From: a bacterium
GTDB lineage: Bacteria; Myxococcota_A; Bradymonadia; REDH01
Length of the DNA stretch: 45,383 nucleotides
Reading direction: 5' to 3'
Assembly: GCA_030427825.1 (NCBI GenBank)
Contig: JAUICO010000028.1
Location: 1 to 45,383 of the forward strand
Made by a program: the position numbers and the translations under genes. The notes below the pieces were generated by a model. That model ran no database searches and was not told the DNA's origin. It was given only the letters and a program-made list of their open reading frames with translations. This document shows, one piece after another, positions 8,487 to 17,242 of the stretch (the stretch's first letter is position 1; each line of letters begins with the position of its first letter).

Positions 8487-9722
8487 ATGGCCGACGAAGC
8501 CGCACAGTATACAAGGACCGATGCGAAAGCCCTGAACAAGGGCGCCGGTCAGCTGCTGAAGCGCGCTCGGAAGCACGTCAGCGACGCAATCGTTGAAGAG
8601 GTCGAAGCCGGTCGGGCCACGCTCGTTGCGGCGATCGCGACCGGTGACTTTCAGGCCGAAGCCGCAGCTCTTGACGCGCTGGTCGACAAGAAGCTTGGCT
8701 TCGCCCGCAAGTCAGCGTTTCGAGAATACGCAGAGGCGATCGGGTTTGCGCTGCTCATTGCGCTCTCCCTTCGCGCGGCGATCTTCGAACCCTATCGAAT
8801 CCCATCGAGCTCGATGGAGGAGACGCTGCTCGTCGGCGACCGGGTGGTGGCGTCGAAGCTGGCCTACGGCTTCCGGATCCCATTCACCTCGCGATTTCTC
8901 TTTCGATGGGGAGAAGGGCACCGCGGCGATATTGTGGTCTTTCAGTTTCCCCGTCGTCAGGCGATCACCCGAACCCGCATGGGCCGCTTGATGCAGAGCC
9001 TGGACCGCATTCAGGCGCGAACCGGCGAAGTGCCGGACGCGCTCTCGCCATCCACCGTGCGACAGAGCTCGGGCTCCCCCTTTGGCGACGAAGAATTCCG
9101 AGACGCCTGGGGCGGGGGGTTTCGGTACGAGCTGCTCGCCACAGACGCAGCGACTGAAGCTGCCGCCGCGGATGGCGCTGCCTGGCGGATTTCGAGCGCG
9201 GGACCCGATCGCGACTGGGGCACAGCCGACGATATCACCAGCGACCAGGTAAGGACGAGCTTCAGCCGCGGGGCGCCATGCCGAATCGACGACGGCAGCC
9301 TTCGACGTCGCAAGAACTACATCAAGCGCATCGTAGGATTGCCCGGCGAGACGATCGAGCTGCGACAGGGACGCCTGTACATCGACGGGATCGCGACCGA
9401 ACGACTCGCAGAGCATCCAGAGGCATTTCCCCTGCCAAATGGTATGGTGACGCAGGGTATCCGCGCTGAGGAACGCTTTGATAACGGCCGCGAGTACGAA
9501 ATCCAGTACGCGATCAATCCGCGCACAGACTTCGGACCCTACCGGGTTCCAGAAGGACACTACTTCATGATGGGCGACAATCGGGACTTCAGCGCCGACA
9601 GCAGGTGCTGGGGACCGGTGCCCATCGACAACTTCAAGGCCCGAGCGCGCTTTGTTGTGCTGAGCTCCGGGAGCGGGTTTCTCAACATCCGTACTGATCG
9701 AATCATGCACAGGGTTCGTTGA
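8487..9722 (+). CDS. lepB: Signal peptidase I with pseudopilin-like insert
   Basis: A 411-residue inner-membrane enzyme that removes signal peptides from exported proteins. After a charged 75-residue N-terminal extension and one membrane segment (about 82-99), box B contains PSSSM with catalytic Ser109. Box C is GDIVVFQFP (148-155), box D KNYIKRIVGLPGE carries general-base Lys280, and box E is GDNRDFSADSR (363-373), so the enzyme should be active. Between boxes C and D, where most SPases have a short loop, lie about 110 extra residues (roughly 160-270). These include DAWGGGFRYE and WRISSAGPDRDWGTADDI, which strongly resemble the C-terminal half of GspG-type pseudopilins with their calcium loop. 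It starts 2 nt after lepA. Confidence 0.93.
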   Translation: MADEAAQYTRTDAKALNKGAGQLLKRARKHVSDAIVEEVEAGRATLVAAIATGDFQAEAAALDALVDKKLGFARKSAFREYAEAIGFALLIALSLRAAIFEPYRIPSSSMEETLLVGDRVVASKLAYGFRIPFTSRFLFRWGEGHRGDIVVFQFPRRQAITRTRMGRLMQSLDRIQARTGEVPDALSPSTVRQSSGSPFGDEEFRDAWGGGFRYELLATDAATEAAAADGAAWRISSAGPDRDWGTADDITSDQVRTSFSRGAPCRIDDGSLRRRKNYIKRIVGLPGETIELRQGRLYIDGIATERLAEHPEAFPLPNGMVTQGIRAEERFDNGREYEIQYAINPRTDFGPYRVPEGHYFMMGDNRDFSADSRCWGPVPIDNFKARARFVVLSSGSGFLNIRTDRIMHRVR

Positions 9723-9757
9723 AGCTTCGCGCCCCTGCCACCTTGCGCGAGTTGGGA

Positions 9758-9786
9758 TTGCATGGTTGATCGCCGCTGCTTATGCG
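9758..9786 (+). promoter_or_regulatory. Weak promoter candidate upstream of carA
   Basis: TTGCAT (9758-9763), a 17-nt spacer and TATGCG (9781-9786) lie in the 131-nt lepB-carA gap. The -10 overlaps a small hairpin, GCCGC-N7-GCGGC at 9772-9788. Both hexamers match only half of the consensus, so this is a guess at the start of the carA operon. Confidence 0.22.
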
Positions 9787-9853
9787 GCAGGTGCCTGCGG
9801 TGATTGTTGCCGCGGCTCCGCAGCAAGAAATCACGTCCTGTAGGAGTAGATCT

Positions 9854-11014
9854 GTGAAACCCGCCTTGCTTGTCCTCGCCGACGGCACGCACTTTGAAGG
9901 TGAAGCGCTTGGATACGAGGGGGAGTCGATCGGTGAGGTGGTCTTCAACACCTCAATGTCCGGCTACCAGGAGATCCTGACCGATCCCTCGTACAGCGGC
10001 CAGCTGGTTACGATGACGTCGGTTCATATCGGAAATTACGGGGTCAATCCGTGGGATGTAGAGTCCGATGGCGTGCGCGCCGGCGGCCTGATCGTGCGTG
10101 AGGCCTCGCGCCGCGCTGCGAATTTCCGCGCGACCGCGACCCTGCAGGAGTACCTCTTCGACAGCCGGACAGTCGCGATCTCAGGTGTCGATACCCGCGC
10201 CGTGACCCGCCGAATACGAAACGAAGGCGCCGTGATGGGCGCTATCGTTCACGACGCGACTGCGGCCGATGTGGACGACATTGTCGCGCGCATCAAGGCA
10301 GCACCGGATTACGGGAGCCTCAACTTCGTCGAGCGCTGTTCCGTCAAAGAGGCGCGCCGCGTGGTCCTCAAGGAAACCGGGGATGCGATTCGGCCCGAGG
10401 TCGTCGAATTTGTAGGTACCACGACGCCCTGGCCGGAGCGGCAGTCCGGTCCCGACGTGGCGGTGATGGACTACGGCGTCAAATACAGCATCCTGCGCCT
10501 CCTCGTGGAGCGTGGCCTGAGGGTGACGGTGTATCCCCACAACACCACCGCCGAGCAGCTTCTCGGAACCTCGCCGGACGGGATCATGCTCTCGAACGGC
10601 CCCGGTGATCCGGCGCGGCTCGACGATGAGGTCAACGAGATTCGAAAGATGCTTGGCCAGAAGCCGGTGTTCGGGATTTGCCTTGGACATCAGCTGCTTG
10701 GGCGCGCATTAGGCGGTGAGACCTTTAAGTTGAAATTCGGCCACCGTGGTCCGAATCAGCCCGTCCTGGACGTCGACACAACCCGAGTTCAGATCACCGC
10801 ACAGAACCACGGCTACGCAGTTCGATTCGGCGCGGATGCTGAGGGGATTGAGATTACGCACACCAACCTGAACGACGGGACGGTCGAGGGGCTGCGAGCC
10901 ACCTCACACCGTGCGTTCAGCGTGCAGCATCACCCGGAGGCCGGCCCCGGTCCCAGGGATGCGCTCCTCATGTTCGACCAGTTCCACGACGAGATTGCGC
11001 GTAGCCTGCGATGA
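9854..11014 (+). CDS. carA: Carbamoyl phosphate synthase small subunit (CarA)
   Basis: A 386-residue glutamine amidotransferase subunit that hydrolyses glutamine and feeds ammonia to CarB for arginine and pyrimidine synthesis. I chose GTG 9854, giving VKPALLVLADG, because TAGGAG lies 7 nt upstream (9841-9846). The N-terminal domain has the typical LADGTHFEGEALG and FNTSMSGYQEILTDPSY. The class I amidotransferase domain has the nucleophile in FGICLGHQLLG and the His/Glu of QHHPEAGPGP, so the triad is complete. carB is not in this window. Its stop overlaps the permease gene as ATGA, so carA heads an operon with unrelated genes. Confidence 0.96.
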   Translation: MKPALLVLADGTHFEGEALGYEGESIGEVVFNTSMSGYQEILTDPSYSGQLVTMTSVHIGNYGVNPWDVESDGVRAGGLIVREASRRAANFRATATLQEYLFDSRTVAISGVDTRAVTRRIRNEGAVMGAIVHDATAADVDDIVARIKAAPDYGSLNFVERCSVKEARRVVLKETGDAIRPEVVEFVGTTTPWPERQSGPDVAVMDYGVKYSILRLLVERGLRVTVYPHNTTAEQLLGTSPDGIMLSNGPGDPARLDDEVNEIRKMLGQKPVFGICLGHQLLGRALGGETFKLKFGHRGPNQPVLDVDTTRVQITAQNHGYAVRFGADAEGIEITHTNLNDGTVEGLRATSHRAFSVQHHPEAGPGPRDALLMFDQFHDEIARSLR

Positions 11015-12507
11015 CACAGAGCTGGCTCAGTGAGACGTGGCAGAAGTACCGCACGCCGATCGTGCTGCTGGTGCTTGTTGTCGCGCTCGCCGTGGTCTTC
11101 CACCACGTACTGCTTCCCTTCTTCGTCGCGCTCTTCATCGCCTTCCTGATCGAGCCGGTGGTTAAGCGCGTCTCGGCGGTCGGCTTTCGAGGCCACAGCA
11201 TTCCCCGCTGGGCTGCAGTCTTCAGCGTATACGCAGGGATTATCGGTGTGCTCACGCTCTTCACCGTAATCGTTGCACCGCAGCTGGGCCGCGAGTTTTC
11301 CGGCCTTGCGACGGACGCCCCGGAGTTCTTTCGGGAGCTCCGCGATGACAAGCTGCCTGCGCTCAGCCGGCGAATCGACTCGCTGATGGACCGCGTGTCG
11401 CCGACGCCGATGACCGATGCACCGGTCATCGAAGCGCAGGGCGCCCTGTACGACAGCATTGATGAGGCCGCGATCGATGCCCTCGTGCGCGCCGGCATGA
11501 CCCCCGGCGAGCGGGCGATGTTCGAGAGCGGCGCGACGACGGTGCAGGTCGACAACCTCCTCGAGCTTGAACAGAACGTACTTCTTCGCCTGCGAACGGA
11601 TTCCACCGGCGAGGTCTCGGTCATTCTGGCGACCGACTATCTTACGATCTCGCCGAATGAGGACGGTTCCTTCGCTGTCAGTGCGCGCCCGCCGGATGAA
11701 GAGGTCGTGCCGTCCGGCGGCATCGACCTGGTGAAGGCGCTCGATGAGGCGCTGACGTCGGCGGTCGATTATTCGGGCGCAAAGGTTTCGGAGTACGTTG
11801 CCTTCGGCCAGAAGCTGATCTCTAAGATTCTGGCTGCTTTTTTGAGCATTATTGTGACCTTCATGGTCGCGGCCTTTGTCTCGATCGATGTGCCCGGCAT
11901 TCAGCGTTTCATACGCTCCCTCTTTCCGACGAGCAGCCAGGCCGGCGTCACGGCGCTGCTCGCTGACCTCAATCGAGGCCTCTCAGGGGTGATTCGCGGG
12001 CAGCTGCTGATCTGCGTCGTCAACGGCGTACTTACCGGCCTCGGGCTCTTCATCTTCAAGGTGAAGTTTGCCTTTGTTCTCGGTGTTCTTGCAGGCGTTT
12101 TCAGCCTGATCCCCGTCTTCGGGACGATTATCTCGACCGTCCCGTGCGTCCTGATTGGATTGACGCAGAGCTTTTCTACCGGGTTGCTCGTCCTGGTCTG
12201 GATTCTTGTGATTCACTTCCTTGAGGCGAACGTTCTCAACCCCAAGATCATCGGGACCACCGCTGAGATTCACCCAGCCATCATCATCTTTGCGCTCCTG
12301 GCAGGCGAGCATACCTACGGCCTGATCGGCGCGCTCCTGGCGGTCCCAGTCGCATCCATCATTCAAACCGTGTTCCTGTTTCTGAGGGCGCACTGGGCGG
12401 ACGATGAAGCGGGTGACGACGATCCCGACGGTAGTGGCTCCGAGAGCGACCCTGCGGATTCGCCACCCTCGGCAGAACGATTGCTCGCGCAGGGAACGTC
12501 GTCGTGA
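11011..12507 (+). CDS. AI-2E family (PerM/YdiK-like) membrane protein
   Basis: A 498-residue inner-membrane protein. Two hydrophobic segments near the N terminus (about 17-50) and another around 70-88 precede a long soluble stretch (about 95-260). Membrane helices then resume, including the family core GQLLICVVNGVLTGLGLFIF and the later LEANVLNPKIIG motif typical of this family. Members export small molecules or ions; substrates are mostly unknown and AI-2 itself is only one proposal. The soluble stretch is longer than in the usual ~350-residue members, and the C terminus is an acidic Asp/Ser tail. ATG 11011 overlaps carA, and the stop overlaps the next GTG start. Confidence 0.85.
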   Translation: MTQSWLSETWQKYRTPIVLLVLVVALAVVFHHVLLPFFVALFIAFLIEPVVKRVSAVGFRGHSIPRWAAVFSVYAGIIGVLTLFTVIVAPQLGREFSGLATDAPEFFRELRDDKLPALSRRIDSLMDRVSPTPMTDAPVIEAQGALYDSIDEAAIDALVRAGMTPGERAMFESGATTVQVDNLLELEQNVLLRLRTDSTGEVSVILATDYLTISPNEDGSFAVSARPPDEEVVPSGGIDLVKALDEALTSAVDYSGAKVSEYVAFGQKLISKILAAFLSIIVTFMVAAFVSIDVPGIQRFIRSLFPTSSQAGVTALLADLNRGLSGVIRGQLLICVVNGVLTGLGLFIFKVKFAFVLGVLAGVFSLIPVFGTIISTVPCVLIGLTQSFSTGLLVLVWILVIHFLEANVLNPKIIGTTAEIHPAIIIFALLAGEHTYGLIGALLAVPVASIIQTVFLFLRAHWADDEAGDDDPDGSGSESDPADSPPSAERLLAQGTSS

Positions 12508-13169
12508 TTGCCCGTCCGCGCTGTTGTCATCATCGGCTGCAGTTCTCCGTGACTGTGGGGCTGATCGCCGCGTTGCTGATGGTCAGCGGCTGTCGCAGGG
12601 GCGGTAGCGACGCAGAGCTCACCGGCGGCACGCTGGTCTTCTCAGATGATTTCGAGCGGAGCAGGATAGGCGACGACTGGCGCGCGGCCGGCTCCGCGTG
12701 GGGGATTGAGGACGGTTGGCTCACCGTAGCCGGCGCCGAGAATGACGCGCTCTGGCTGCGCAGTGAATTACCCGAACGGGTTCGGATTGAGTTTCGCGCC
12801 AAAGCGTCCAGTGAAGAGGGCGACATCAAATTCGAAGTCTTCGGCGACGGTGAGACACACGAAAGCGGCTACATCTGCATCTTCGGTGGATGGAGAAACA
12901 GCCTGAACATCATCGCCAGGCTCGACGAACACGGGGACGACCGCCTGGTGGGTGCTCATGGTCGGACCGTTGAACCCGGGCGCGTCTACGATATGGCGCT
13001 CGTCCGTACGGGCAATCGGGTCCGCTGGTTCGTCGACGGCAGGCTGTTCATCGAGTACCGCGACGGTCAGGCGCTTCGTGGGGACGGCCATCGCCACTTC
13101 GGATTCAACAATTGGACCGCCCCTGTACGTTTTGACGATGTCCGTGTCTTTGATCTGGGCGCCTCATGA
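12504..13169 (+). CDS. Lipoprotein with LamG/concanavalin-like domain
   Basis: A 221-residue protein starting at GTG 12504, which overlaps the upstream stop as GTGA. The signal peptide ends LLMVSGC, a good lipobox with Cys near residue 30. The mature part is all-beta: FSDDFERSRIGDDWRAAG at its start and VRWFVDGRLFIEY and FGFNNWTAPVRFDDVRVF at its end. These are the hallmarks of concanavalin-like jelly-roll domains such as LamG or DUF1961/DUF1080-type sugar-binding modules. The likely role is carbohydrate or polymer binding at the cell envelope; the ligand is unknown. It is overlapped by the nitrilase-family gene. Confidence 0.78.
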   Translation: MIARPRCCHHRLQFSVTVGLIAALLMVSGCRRGGSDAELTGGTLVFSDDFERSRIGDDWRAAGSAWGIEDGWLTVAGAENDALWLRSELPERVRIEFRAKASSEEGDIKFEVFGDGETHESGYICIFGGWRNSLNIIARLDEHGDDRLVGAHGRTVEPGRVYDMALVRTGNRVRWFVDGRLFIEYRDGQALRGDGHRHFGFNNWTAPVRFDDVRVFDLGAS

Positions 13170-13996
13170 GTGAAAAGACGGAGGCCGATGTGCTGCGGGT
13201 GGCGCTATGCCAGCTCAGCTCCGGCGCGTGTGTCGACAGTAACCTCGACGTGATCGCTCGCCGTGTACGAGAGTGTGCGGCCGCGGGCGCTGACCTTGTC
13301 GCTTTCCCGGAAAACGCCGGACAGCTGGCTCCTGAAGGGCAGAAGCTGTCCGATGCCGAGCCCGTGGAGGGCAATCAGGTACAGCTCTGCTGCGAGCTCG
13401 CCCGGAGCTTCAACGTGGGCGTACTGCTGGGCAGCTTTTCAGAGCTGAGCAGCGACCCGGACCGCGTCTACAACACCAGTGTCCTGATCGACAGGAACGG
13501 CAGGGTCATCGCGACGTACCGTAAGATTCATCTCTTCGACGTCGACGTGGATGCGGACACGCAGTTCTGCGAGAGCGATACCGTCCTCCCGGGGGAGCCG
13601 GAGCCGGTGGTCGCCGACTTTGAGGGTTGGCGGATCGCGATGACGATTTGCTACGATCTGCGCTTCCCTGAGCTGTACCGCGCTGCCTCGGACGCCGGGG
13701 CCGACATACTCGCTGTTCCCGCTGCGTTCACCGCTCGCACGGGAGCCGTTCATTGGGAGGTCCTGCTGCGTGCACGTGCGATCGAGAACCAGGCGTGGGT
13801 CATCGCGCCTGCGCAGTGCGGGCACCACTTCGGTCGACGGGAATCCTGGGGCCACAGCATGGTTGTGGACCCCTGGGGCACTGTGGTGGCGCAGAGAGGC
13901 GCGTCCGAAGGCGTGGTGTTCGCCGACATCGTTCGACGTGACCTGGCGGCTGCACGCGCACGGATTCCGGCCCTCACGCACCGTCGCCTTCGCTGA
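13166..13996 (+). CDS. Nitrilase-superfamily carbon-nitrogen hydrolase (Nit1-like)
   Basis: A 276-residue cytosolic amidase. The catalytic triad is readable: Glu49 in VAFPENAG, Lys120 in YRKIHLFD and Cys162 in ICYDLRFPELYR. The YDLRFPELYR context and the short length place it with the Nit/NitFhit branch, whose members hydrolyse deaminated glutathione or omega-amides; the exact substrate is inference. ATG 13166 overlaps the LamG-like lipoprotein stop as ATGA. It is the last gene of the carA-led run and is followed by a 226-nt gap containing hairpins. Confidence 0.9.
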   Translation: MSEKTEADVLRVALCQLSSGACVDSNLDVIARRVRECAAAGADLVAFPENAGQLAPEGQKLSDAEPVEGNQVQLCCELARSFNVGVLLGSFSELSSDPDRVYNTSVLIDRNGRVIATYRKIHLFDVDVDADTQFCESDTVLPGEPEPVVADFEGWRIAMTICYDLRFPELYRAASDAGADILAVPAAFTARTGAVHWEVLLRARAIENQAWVIAPAQCGHHFGRRESWGHSMVVDPWGTVVAQRGASEGVVFADIVRRDLAAARARIPALTHRRLR

Positions 13997-14108
13997 TCGC
14001 AACGTGCGGTGCAGCGCGCCGGCACGCCGGGATATTGCTTGCATGCTCGCGTCCCGGGGACTAGAAGAGCCGCCGTGACGCGCTCACAGGATTGGTCCGC
14101 AATCCACC

Positions 14109-14126
14109 GCCGTTCTTCGGAACGGC
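14109..14126 (+). promoter_or_regulatory. Stable UUCG tetraloop hairpin in rimP leader
   Basis: A perfect 7-bp stem, GCCGTTC / GAACGGC, closes a TTCG loop, giving the exceptionally stable C(UUCG)G tetraloop in RNA. It lies about 100 nt before rimP and has no T-run after it, so it is a leader structure rather than a terminator. It may help fold the leader with the terminator-like hairpin downstream. Confidence 0.6.
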
Positions 14127-14167
14127 TCCGGCAGAGCAGCGTCCGGCCACAGACCCGAACATTGACG

Positions 14168-14202
14168 GGGTTCTGGCTTTGCCGGGGCCCTGTTTTCTTT
14201 TT
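14168..14202 (+). terminator. Intrinsic terminator / likely attenuator just before rimP
   Basis: A 10-bp stem pairs GGGTTCTGGC (14168-14177) with GCCGGGGCCC (14181-14190) around a TTT loop, using seven Watson-Crick and three G-U pairs. TGTTTTCTTTTT (14191-14202) follows immediately, completing a classic Rho-independent terminator. It ends 20 nt before the rimP ATG, leaving no room for a promoter afterwards, so transcription of rimP-nusA-infB probably has to read through it. It could simply terminate the nitrilase operon, but the position suggests attenuation. Confidence 0.7.
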
Positions 14203-14222
14203 GTCGCCCGAACACGCAGTCC

Positions 14223-14789
14223 ATGCCCGAAGCGAACACATTACAGGACCGCATCAGCGCGATCGTCGAGCCCATCGCCGACGAGCTGGGGCTTGTTGTG
14301 CACGACGTCGAGGTTCATCCGAGCGCCCAGCTCGGAAAGGTCGTGGTGGTGCTGGATCGTCGCGGTGTTGTCGAGCCGGGCAACGGCATCACGATCTCAG
14401 AGATTACGTCGGTTACGCGCCAGCTCGGCGACATTCTCGATGCCGAGGATCTTCTCTCTTTCGCATACCGTCTCGAAGTAACGAGTCCGGGAATTGAGCG
14501 GGAGCTCAAGCGTCCGAAACACTTTGCCGACAACATCGGCGAGAACGTGAAGCTGGTGTTGCGGCGGGCAACCGCCGACGGCGACAGGGTCCTGCGAGGT
14601 GTTCTGCAGGGCACTGAGGGCGACGAAGTAGTTGTTCAATCCGCGAACGGCGATGTGCGCGTGCCGTTCGACGCGATCAAGAAGGCGCGTACCATCTACG
14701 ACTTCGATTCCGCCGGTAAGAAAAGCCGGGGAGCGCGAAAGGCGCGCGTGAAGTCCCAGACAGCAGAGAAGGCCAATGATGCGAGGTAA
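14223..14789 (+). CDS. rimP: Ribosome maturation factor RimP
   Basis: A 188-residue protein needed for 30S subunit assembly. The N-terminal domain reads QDRISAIVEPIADELGL followed by the VVVLDRRG strand. The central signature is FAYRLEVTSPGIERELKRPKHF (split here as YRLEVTSPGIEREL and KRPKHF), diagnostic for RimP. The C-terminal SH3-like barrel contains VPFDAIKKARTIYDF, and the tail is basic. ATG 14223 has no Shine-Dalgarno; the preceding 20 nt separate it from a terminator-like T-run. It heads the conserved rimP-nusA-infB-rbfA-truB operon, and nusA follows after 6 nt. Confidence 0.95.
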   Translation: MPEANTLQDRISAIVEPIADELGLVVHDVEVHPSAQLGKVVVVLDRRGVVEPGNGITISEITSVTRQLGDILDAEDLLSFAYRLEVTSPGIERELKRPKHFADNIGENVKLVLRRATADGDRVLRGVLQGTEGDEVVVQSANGDVRVPFDAIKKARTIYDFDSAGKKSRGARKARVKSQTAEKANDAR

Positions 14790-14795
14790 GAGGCA

Positions 14796-16529
14796 ATGAA
14801 CCTTCTTTCAGAAATCGAGCAGCTCGGAAGGGACCGCGGCATCGACCGTGAGATCCTGATCGAGACCCTCGAAGCGGCAATGAAGACCGCTGCGAAGAAG
14901 GTTTTTGGTGAGCAGCGGGACATCGAAGCTCAATTCAACGAAGACAACGGCGATATCGACATCTTCCTGATTGTCGTTGTGGCCGATGATATCGAAAATG
15001 AATTTAGAGAGATCACGCTTGAGCAGGCGCGTGAGTATATCGACCCGAACGCTGAGCCCGGCGACGAGCTTCTCTTCCAGATTTTCTATCGTGAAGAGGA
15101 TATCGACAAGGCGCGCGAGCAGGACCGGCGTTATGGCGACCTCCTGCATCTGGAGTCGTCACGAAAGACCTTCGGTCGAATCGCTGCGCAGACCGCCAAG
15201 CAGGTGATCATTCAGCGGCTTCGTGAAGCCGAGCGCCAGAACATCTACGACGAGTTCAAGGACCGGAAGAACGAGCTCATCACGGGTATCGTGCGTCGCT
15301 TTGAGAAGGGCTCGATCATTGTCGATCTCGGACGGGCCGACGCGATTCTTCCCGGCGGCGAGCAGACGCGTCGCGAAAGCTACCGCCCCGGCGACCGCAT
15401 CCAGGGATATGTGAAGGACGTTGTGCGGTCGAGCCGCGACGCACAGATCGTGCTCAGCCGAACCGACCCCGGCCTCGTTATCAAGCTCTTCGAACAGGAA
15501 GTGCCTGAGATTTACGAGGGTATCGTGAAGGTCGTCGCGGTGGCGCGCGAAGCCGGTGTCCGATCAAAGGTCGCCGTCTACAGCACCGACGCTGATGTGG
15601 ATCCGGTAGGCGCATGCGTTGGTATGCGCGGCAGCCGCGTTCAGTCTGTTGTGCAGGAGCTGCGCGGCGAGAAAATCGACATCGTGCCGTATCACAGCGA
15701 CCCGGCACGCTTTGTGTGCAACGCCATCTCACCGGCGCAGGTGAGCAAGGTGTTCCTCGACGACGCAAATCGCGCGATGGAGTTGATCGTCCCGGACGAT
15801 CAGCTCAGCCTCGCGATCGGCCGTGGTGGTCAGAACGTGCGACTTGCAGCGCGATTGACCGGTTGGGACCTTGAGATCCTGAACGAGACGCGACTCCGCC
15901 AGATGATGTCGGAGTCGAAGCAGAAGCTCGTGATGCACGAGGGCGTTACGGAGTCGATGATCGATACGGTCTTCGCTGTGGGCTACTCAAAGCTCGAAGA
16001 CATCTCGATGTCGGAGCCGAGTGAGCTGGCGGCTTTGCCCGGATTCAGCGAGGAAGCTGCGCAGGCGCTGATCGAAGCCGCGGACGCTGTCCTCCTGTCG
16101 GATGCCGAAGCGGCAGCGAACGATACAGAGAGCGAAGGTGAGATCGAAGCGCTGACCGAGATCAGAGGCGTCGGCGAGAAGCTTGCCCGAACTCTGCACA
16201 GGGCGGGCTATCGCGGACCGTTGTCGCTCTTCTACGAAGACGACCCGCAGCGGCTCAAGGCGCTCACCTACCTCGACTTCCGCAAGGCGCAGCAGCTGAT
16301 GGCTTCTGCCGCTGAGTGGTACGACGAGGCGGAGTTCACCGACGAGCAGAAAGCTGAGCATCAGAATGAAGCGGAGACGTTTCGCGCCGTGATGATGTCT
16401 CGACTGGCAGAGAGCGCAGGCAAGACGGAGGCGGACGCGGACGCCGCTGCCGGCAGCGAGACCGCAGCCGCTCCCGCGGCCGCGGATGCTGCAGTGACCG
16501 TCGCACCTGAAGCGGCAGTGGAGGGATGA
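14796..16529 (+). CDS. nusA: Transcription termination/antitermination factor NusA
   Basis: A 577-residue RNA polymerase-binding factor controlling pausing, termination and antitermination. Order of domains: N-terminal polymerase-binding domain (1-130), S1 domain (about 160-225, [18 protein letters not shown]), KH1 with [13 protein letters not shown]2 with [20 protein letters not shown], then a C-terminal region with helix-hairpin-helix repeats ([13 protein letters not shown] and [16 protein letters not shown]) and an Ala-rich tail. All RNA-binding motifs look intact. An AAGAGG-like Shine-Dalgarno precedes ATG 14796. In other bacteria NusA regulates its own operon through leader terminators, which is relevant to the hairpin before rimP. 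It overlaps the YlxR gene by 4 nt. Confidence 0.97.
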   Translation: MNLLSEIEQLGRDRGIDREILIETLEAAMKTAAKKVFGEQRDIEAQFNEDNGDIDIFLIVVVADDIENEFREITLEQAREYIDPNAEPGDELLFQIFYREEDIDKAREQDRRYGDLLHLESSRKTFGRIAAQTAKQVIIQRLREAERQNIYDEFKDRKNELITGIVRRFEKGSIIVDLGRADAILPGGEQTRRESYRPGDRIQGYVKDVVRSSRDAQIVLSRTDPGLVIKLFEQEVPEIYEGIVKVVAVAREAGVRSKVAVYSTDADVDPVGACVGMRGSRVQSVVQELRGEKIDIVPYHSDPARFVCNAISPAQVSKVFLDDANRAMELIVPDDQLSLAIGRGGQNVRLAARLTGWDLEILNETRLRQMMSESKQKLVMHEGVTESMIDTVFAVGYSKLEDISMSEPSELAALPGFSEEAAQALIEAADAVLLSDAEAAANDTESEGEIEALTEIRGVGEKLARTLHRAGYRGPLSLFYEDDPQRLKALTYLDFRKAQQLMASAAEWYDEAEFTDEQKAEHQNEAETFRAVMMSRLAESAGKTEADADAAAGSETAAAPAAADAAVTVAPEAAVEG

Positions 16530-17242
16530 ACCTGGCTACACGCACAAAGAACCATCGACGGGGCCGAAGGGCACCCGGCGGAACCAACGAGCGAACCTGC
16601 GTTGGCACCGGACAGGTGCGCGACCGCGGCGAGCTGATTCGTTGGTTTGCGGATGGGGATGGTGCGTCGTGGCCGGATTGGACCGGTCGAACTTCGGGCC
16701 GCGTGGCCGGTGGTGTGTATACGCTACAGACGCCGGCTGCGATTCGAGCGGCCGCCGAACGGCGCCGCCTGCATGGCAGCGGGGATGATTTGATCACCAG
16801 GGCGCGTGTTGCCGGTGAGAAGGAATGGTTCGCGCGCGTTGGACTGGCGAATCGCGCGGGTGTGGCTGCGGTGGGCCAGAAGGCCTCGCGTGTGACTTTT
16901 CCTCGCTCTCCGGTCGCGGTGACGCTGGTTGCCGAAGATGCCGGCGAGACAACGAAATCCCGCTTTGCAACGAACTCCCTGAGAAAGGGGGTTCCACTTC
17001 TTTACATATCGAGCGGAGAGCTGCTGGGCAGCGCTCTCGGTCGTACTTATGTGTCGGTCGCGCTGGTCACCCAGTCGGCCTTCGGTGGCGATCTGGTCCG
17101 ATGGGGCCGAGCGCTGTCCGAGTTTCCGGGGAGCTGCGTGACTGCGGCTCCGGAGAAGGGTGTTGATGCACCCGAAATGATAGAATCAACTGGCAAAACG
17201 CCCCGGCCCGGTGCCGCGGCAACTTCGAAAGCAACTGCATGA
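16526..17242 (+). CDS. YlxR (DUF448) fused to L7Ae-like RNA-binding domain
   Basis: A 238-residue protein encoded between nusA and infB, the conserved place for ylxR. The first ~80 residues are YlxR-like: [20 protein letters not shown], then a degenerate form of the usual Gly-Arg-Gly-Ala-Tyr motif (GRVAGGVY). Residues ~100-205 match the L7Ae/YlxQ fold: [51 protein letters not shown]. In Bacillus these are two genes (ylxR, ylxQ); here they form one chain. YlxR-type proteins are linked to RNA binding and nucleoid or RNase P control. It overlaps nusA and infB by 4 nt each, so all three are coupled. Confidence 0.85.
   Translation: MNLATRTKNHRRGRRAPGGTNERTCVGTGQVRDRGELIRWFADGDGASWPDWTGRTSGRVAGGVYTLQTPAAIRAAAERRRLHGSGDDLITRARVAGEKEWFARVGLANRAGVAAVGQKASRVTFPRSPVAVTLVAEDAGETTKSRFATNSLRKGVPLLYISSGELLGSALGRTYVSVALVTQSAFGGDLVRWGRALSEFPGSCVTAAPEKGVDAPEMIESTGKTPRPGAAATSKATA

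Noticed and set aside
7264..8514. A 416-residue open frame on the minus strand across lepA
   Set aside because: Antisense to a complete LepA with family motifs; the translated protein shows no recognisable domain.
14009..14497. A possible small gene in the gap before rimP
   Set aside because: It runs through the terminator hairpin and into rimP in another frame, with no Shine-Dalgarno or motif.
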